NCBI GenBank assembly: GCA_041694635.1
Contig: JBDNHI010000146.1
Location: forward strand, 1-10,896
Length of the DNA: 10,896 bases
Reading direction: 5' to 3'
Source: UBA969 sp041694635
GTDB taxonomy: Bacteria; Planctomycetota; Planctomycetia; Gemmatales; Gemmataceae
Numbering within the stretch: position 1 is the first letter of the stretch; each line of letters begins with the position of its first letter. Both the position numbers and the translations under genes were made by a program. Below the pieces are notes generated by a model. It was given only the letters and a program-made list of their open reading frames with translations. It did not search any database and was not told the DNA's origin. Shown here in pieces: positions 6,990 through 10,896 of this stretch.

Positions 6990-9127
6990 AAAGTATCTTC
7001 AAAAAATACTATTCCCAGTTAAAGCAACTTGAAATCCTGCAACCCATCAAACCAGCTTGGCGAAATCTGCGAAGATGGTTTATCGCACGCACAACCCCTC
7101 TGCCCAAAGCACCCAAAAACAATCATTGCAACTCTGATCAGGGCGATATACTCGATATCTATTTCAATCATAAATTAGATGCCTTCCTCAACCATCAAGA
7201 TTCCTGCATTTCATTTAAGATTGACCCGAAACCACTTGTCAGCATCATTGTTCTTACCTACAACAAAGCTGCTCTCCTTTTAGAATGCTTGCAAAGTGTT
7301 GTAAACCATACACATAATTCCTACGAAATCATCATCGCAGATAACGCATCCACCGATCGCACTCATGAATTATTGGATCGGATCGAAAACGCTATCATCC
7401 TTCGCAACTCTGAGAACCTCGATTTCATTCGGGGCAACAATGCTGCAAGCAAACACGCCCATGGCAAGTACCTTCTTTTTCTTAACCACGATACCTCAGT
7501 TCTTCCGGGCTGGTGTGATGAATTAGCAAACCTATTAGATCAGCGAAAACAGGTCGGTGCGGTTGGTTCAAAACTTATTCATATGGATGGAAGATTGCAG
7601 GAATCTGGATGTTTGGTAAGAGTAGATGGTTCCACTTGGGGTTATGGTAGAGGTGATCTAAACCCTAATAACCCAGAATTTAATTATGTAAGAGAAGTCG
7701 ATTTCTGCTCTGGTGCTTCGCTTATGGTTCGGGCAGAACTTTTTAACACCCTTGGCGGGTTTGATGAACGGTACAACCCCGCTTACTTCGAAGATGTAGA
7801 TCTTTGTATGAGTATTAAACGCCTTGGGTTCGAAGTATTGGTGCAACCACATTCAGCGGTTTTACACCGAGAGAATGGCAATATTTCTGGTAGAGCTTTT
7901 AAACTTTGTCAGGCCAACTTCCCTCTTTTTAAAACTAAATTCGACCGAGAACTTTCACTCCTTTCAAAAGAAGAAACTGTTCTTGATGCAAGAAATAAAC
8001 GAACGGGCAAAAATATTCTTGTCTTAGATGACTTTGTTCCTCACCCTTCTCTAGGCGCTGGTATGCCCAGAACTCGAAAAATCCTTCTCGACATGGCTGC
8101 TTTGGGACACAAGGTTACTTACATCCCACTTATCGATTCTAAAAGTTTCCCCGAAACTATTAAAGAATTGCAATTTAATGGAATTGAAATTTTTCATAGC
8201 TCATTCGATCTGCAAAATTTGCTTGAACAAAGGCGGGGTTTCTACGATACCGTGATGATTTGTAAACCACACAATGCAGAACCTCTACTTTGGCGTTTAC
8301 GAAAACTATTCCCCAAGGCCCATCTTATTTACGATACCGAAGCGATCATCTTTCAAAGAGAATTAGACCGTGCATTACTTGAAGGAAAATCAATTCCACC
8401 AGATTATCTTCAAGATCTAAAAAACCGTGAATTTAATATTATGAAGCAAGCAGATACCATTCTTGCTGTTAGTGATGCAGATCGAAAAGTTGTAAACGAA
8501 GGTTTACCTAACAAGGCGGTTAAGGTGTATGGGTATTCAATGGAAATAAACCGGAAGGCCCCTGGATTTGATGCACGGAAAAATGTCTTGTTTGTAGGGG
8601 GAATAACCGATGCACATGCCCCTAATGTTGATGCACTCGAAATCTTTTTGAAAGAATCTTGGCCAGAGATTTTAAAAAGGCTGCCTGGTTGCAAAATGCA
8701 AATCGTAGGGGCATCTCCATGCCAACGGATTATTGATGCAGCAGGGGCAGGAGTTGAATTATTAGGGCGTGTTGAAAATTTACTTCCTATTTTTAATAGC
8801 GCTAAAGTTGTTGTTTGTCCGCTTCGATTTGGCGCAGGTGTGCCTTTAAAACTCGCGGAAGCTTTAGCAATGGCGGTTCCTACCGTTGCTAGCCCAGTTG
8901 CAGCAAAAGGGTATGGGATTGAAGATGGTTCGGTAGTAGCTATTGGGCACGATAATGCATCATTTAGTGATGCAGTGATAAATCTTTATGAAAATAAGAA
9001 GGAATGGGAAGAAAGGCAAGCAAGAGGAATTAAGTTTGCCCGACTCAATTTTGATCCTGTGGTAGTGCAAAAAGAACTTGCAGAACTACTTGATAAAGAA
9101 AATTACCCAGCACAAAAAGTAGCTTAA
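6986..9127 (+). CDS. Two-domain glycosyltransferase, GT2 fused to GT4-like
   Basis: A 713-residue bifunctional glycosyltransferase. The N-terminal GT-A (GT2) domain spans roughly 84-300. It shows VSIIVLTYNK (85-94), ADNASTD (118-124), LNHDT (166-170) as the metal site and FEDVDLC (268-274) with the acceptor-base ED pair. A GT-B domain spans about 342-705. It shows VLDDFVPHPSLGAGMPRT near its start, AVSDADR (494-500), VLFVGGI (534-540) opening the donor-binding half, LLGRVENL (592-599), and FGAGVPLKLAEA (615-626) at the nucleotide-sugar site. Of the GT4 ExxxxxxxE pair only the second glutamate (E625) is present; position 617 is Ala, as in other members with an 'FGAGV' loop. The GT2 half resembles the second domain of the preceding protein. 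It likely adds two residues to the same glycan. Its TAA shares TTAA with the stop of the convergent gene. Confidence 0.88.
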   Translation: MKSIFKKYYSQLKQLEILQPIKPAWRNLRRWFIARTTPLPKAPKNNHCNSDQGDILDIYFNHKLDAFLNHQDSCISFKIDPKPLVSIIVLTYNKAALLLECLQSVVNHTHNSYEIIIADNASTDRTHELLDRIENAIILRNSENLDFIRGNNAASKHAHGKYLLFLNHDTSVLPGWCDELANLLDQRKQVGAVGSKLIHMDGRLQESGCLVRVDGSTWGYGRGDLNPNNPEFNYVREVDFCSGASLMVRAELFNTLGGFDERYNPAYFEDVDLCMSIKRLGFEVLVQPHSAVLHRENGNISGRAFKLCQANFPLFKTKFDRELSLLSKEETVLDARNKRTGKNILVLDDFVPHPSLGAGMPRTRKILLDMAALGHKVTYIPLIDSKSFPETIKELQFNGIEIFHSSFDLQNLLEQRRGFYDTVMICKPHNAEPLLWRLRKLFPKAHLIYDTEAIIFQRELDRALLEGKSIPPDYLQDLKNREFNIMKQADTILAVSDADRKVVNEGLPNKAVKVYGYSMEINRKAPGFDARKNVLFVGGITDAHAPNVDALEIFLKESWPEILKRLPGCKMQIVGASPCQRIIDAAGAGVELLGRVENLLPIFNSAKVVVCPLRFGAGVPLKLAEALAMAVPTVASPVAAKGYGIEDGSVVAIGHDNASFSDAVINLYENKKEWEERQARGIKFARLNFDPVVVQKELAELLDKENYPAQKVA

Positions 9128-10803
9128 TCAATTTTTAAATGTGGTTGTTCCATCTTTTCATTATGATGGATCCTTTGAATCATTCGCTGGGCTGCTTGTA
9201 ATGGGGAAAGTAATTTTTCTAGTTTAAGCTTGGCACGATGCCCCATTATTTTAGCATCGGGTTGATTTTCAAAAACCCAGCGCATTTTATCTGCTGCATC
9301 TTGTTCATCGGGTTGGGCCCAATGCCAACCCTTGCAATAAGGAGGATAATCTTCTTCTAGCGCAACTCGCTTGTACTTTACTAGCAAAGAAGTTTCGATA
9401 TCCATATAATCGGTGTTGCCTGAATAATTAGTAGCAATAACAGGTTTGCCTAAAAGCATTGCTTCCGCAATAGTCAAGCCTAGGCCTTCGGAGCGATGAA
9501 GTGAGACATAACAATCGCAAGCATTCATCAAAGCTGCAACTTCTTCTTTTTCCATAGCGGCATCAATAATCGTAATGGCTAGTCCAGCAATAGCATTGCG
9601 AAGGATAGCCATATCATTGGGATATTGGGAGGCGCGATTTATTTTCAAAATGAGTCTGGTATTTTGCTGATTAGTGAAAGCGCTTTTAAAAGCACGAATC
9701 AGCCCCAGAGGATTTTTCCGCTCCATAATACTTGCAAGATCAAAGACAAAGAGGAAGAGAAAATCATTTTCTGGAAGGTTTAATTCTTTTCTGGAAAGAG
9801 GACTAAAAGAAGGCAGAGTGATTGCAGGAAGCATAGGCACCACAGGAACGGAAACTACCTTCATTAAAGCGTGTTGAATATGTTGTGTAGGTGCCCAGAT
9901 TTCAGTAAGCCCAATTGCAAGGTCACGCCAATGATAAGGAGCTTCTTCTAATTCCCAATACCAGATAGCATAAATTTTAGAGTTAGGAAAAGAATAAACC
10001 CCAGCTCGGTTAAAGCAATCGTGGAAGAGTGGTTCAGGAGCCATTACGATGATTGTGTTTTGTTGTAAAAGCAGAGAACGAAGGTTTTGAGTTTTAAAAT
10101 TATCGTTAGGAGAAGCAGGAACTTGTCTGGAAAGAACCTGATAATTTGCATTGGAAAAGGCGTCAACGACGGCCTGAGCAGCGACTTGTAAGCCAGAAGG
10201 ATAACCAAAATGCCCAAGGACATTAACACCTTGGGTTGCAGGTTTATGATAACCGGTAGGTAAAGGGGCAAAGTTTATCCAGTCTTCTTCAGTAGAAAAA
10301 GTTTGTTGAATAAAGTTTAGAAATTGCTTCCATTGCAGGAGATCAAAAAGCGCAAGAGGAAAGAGTTTTTGCCAATCAGGTTGATTAAGATAAGTTATTT
10401 CTAAGAGTGGTGCAGGGTTTGCAACAACTTGGCTAAAAAACGAAATGATATCACTAAGAGAAAGGTTATTTTTATTTACCTCGGTAAGAATAAGGATGCC
10501 TAGGAAAGGTTTCATACCTAGGGGAGTGATGCCAAGGGGAAAAAGTGCACGAAGATCAGGTCGGTTTTCATAGATTGCAATTACTTTTTGAAAGGATTCA
10601 GGAGTTGATTCATTAAGGAAAGCGGTAACGCCCAAGCGATGAAGCCAGCGTTTGAAGATTACGAAATCATAAATAGGGTCGATTTGTGGCCAGTGGATTA
10701 AATCATCATGGTTAAGTTTTTTAGCAAAGATTCGCCTAATCCTTCGCTTAATAAAGCGGAGGAAATTACGAAGAAGGCTCTCTTGATTTTGCAGCGTTGC
10801 CAA
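9124..10803 (-). CDS. GT4-type glycosyltransferase with long N-terminal extension
   Basis: The 559-residue protein has a C-terminal GT-B glycosyltransferase from about 190 onward. VNVLGHFGYPSG (193-204) opens the first Rossmann half, and YAIWYWELEEAP (278-289) and IWAPTQHI (302-309) are typical of this subgroup. FVFDLASIMERKNPLGLIRAF (352-372) opens the donor half. HRSEGLGLTIAEAMLLGKPV (436-455) carries the GT4 E-x7-E pair (E439, E447). Residues 1-190 match no family I recognise. They begin with a strongly basic stretch (14-29) and contain two copies of a PD-x4-LFPL motif (about 82-91 and 142-151). The start is TTG at 10803 with a weak AGAAAGA site; an in-frame stop at 10819-10821 prevents extension to an upstream ATG, and the first internal Met is near residue 97. 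It faces the other glycosyltransferases, so it must have its own promoter. Confidence 0.87.
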   Translation of the reverse strand: MATLQNQESLLRNFLRFIKRRIRRIFAKKLNHDDLIHWPQIDPIYDFVIFKRWLHRLGVTAFLNESTPESFQKVIAIYENRPDLRALFPLGITPLGMKPFLGILILTEVNKNNLSLSDIISFFSQVVANPAPLLEITYLNQPDWQKLFPLALFDLLQWKQFLNFIQQTFSTEEDWINFAPLPTGYHKPATQGVNVLGHFGYPSGLQVAAQAVVDAFSNANYQVLSRQVPASPNDNFKTQNLRSLLLQQNTIIVMAPEPLFHDCFNRAGVYSFPNSKIYAIWYWELEEAPYHWRDLAIGLTEIWAPTQHIQHALMKVVSVPVVPMLPAITLPSFSPLSRKELNLPENDFLFLFVFDLASIMERKNPLGLIRAFKSAFTNQQNTRLILKINRASQYPNDMAILRNAIAGLAITIIDAAMEKEEVAALMNACDCYVSLHRSEGLGLTIAEAMLLGKPVIATNYSGNTDYMDIETSLLVKYKRVALEEDYPPYCKGWHWAQPDEQDAADKMRWVFENQPDAKIMGHRAKLKLEKLLSPLQAAQRMIQRIHHNEKMEQPHLKID

Positions 10804-10896
10804 TGAAATCTTTCTATTCTAAAACCTTGAATAACCCAACCCTAATAGAAAGGACAAGTTAAGGAAAGTCTATCTAAAAATCTAGATGAGCCCGAA
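10804..10896. other. Upstream region of the minus-strand glycosyltransferase
   Basis: This should contain the promoter and leader of the minus-strand gene that starts at 10803. TAGAAT on the minus strand about 15 nt from the start could be a -10 box, but no clear -35 box accompanies it. On the plus strand an ATG at 10886 begins a frame (MSP) that runs off the window. The AAGGA at 10861 is about 20 nt away, so a divergent gene start is not supported. ATCTA (10872-10876) and TAGAT (10883-10887) form a weak AT-rich hairpin. Confidence 0.3.

Noticed and set aside
10886..10896. Start of a divergent plus-strand gene (ATG at 10886)
   Set aside because: Only three codons are visible and the nearest purine-rich site is about 20 nt away.

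Overview
This window holds seven confident protein genes in two blocks, plus non-coding DNA at the left end and a structured divergent intergenic region in the middle. The base composition is moderately AT-rich and the proteins are clearly bacterial. A low-confidence guess is a planctomycete. The left edge carries a short palindrome-type repeat (imperfect CCATAGGC/GCCCATGG hairpin, a GC-rich hairpin, then a GGGGACTGGCAC motif) that resembles, from memory, multicopy intergenic repeats of that phylum. This could not be checked here.

Left block, all on the minus strand (409-3977): speA (biosynthetic arginine decarboxylase), pyrD (class 1B-type dihydroorotate dehydrogenase) and adk (adenylate kinase with a zinc-type lid). 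speA and pyrD are only 4 bp apart and are almost certainly co-transcribed. adk follows pyrD after about 94 bp with its own good ribosome binding site. These are housekeeping genes for polyamine, pyrimidine and nucleotide metabolism. The first 408 bases carry the repeats and no convincing gene.

The middle (3978-4255) separates speA from a divergent plus-strand set. It holds a palindromic TATAAT sequence and a 126-bp stretch bounded by an 11-bp perfect inverted repeat with a second inverted repeat nested inside. A 14-codon ORF with a good ribosome binding site begins in the left arm. This is the least explained DNA in the window.

Right block (4256-10803) is a glycan-assembly cluster. It has a class I SAM-dependent methyltransferase, a protein with two tandem GT2 glycosyltransferase domains, and a GT2 plus GT-B (GT4-like) fusion that overlaps the previous gene by ATGA. 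A convergent GT4-type glycosyltransferase with a long N-terminal extension follows; its stop codon shares TTAA with the stop of the fusion gene. Together they encode five predicted sugar-transfer domains and one methyltransferase, which fits synthesis and capping or decoration of a surface or secreted polysaccharide. No polymerase, flippase, ABC exporter or sugar-nucleotide synthesis gene is visible, so the glycan cannot be named. No RNA genes, CRISPR arrays, transposases or phage genes were seen.
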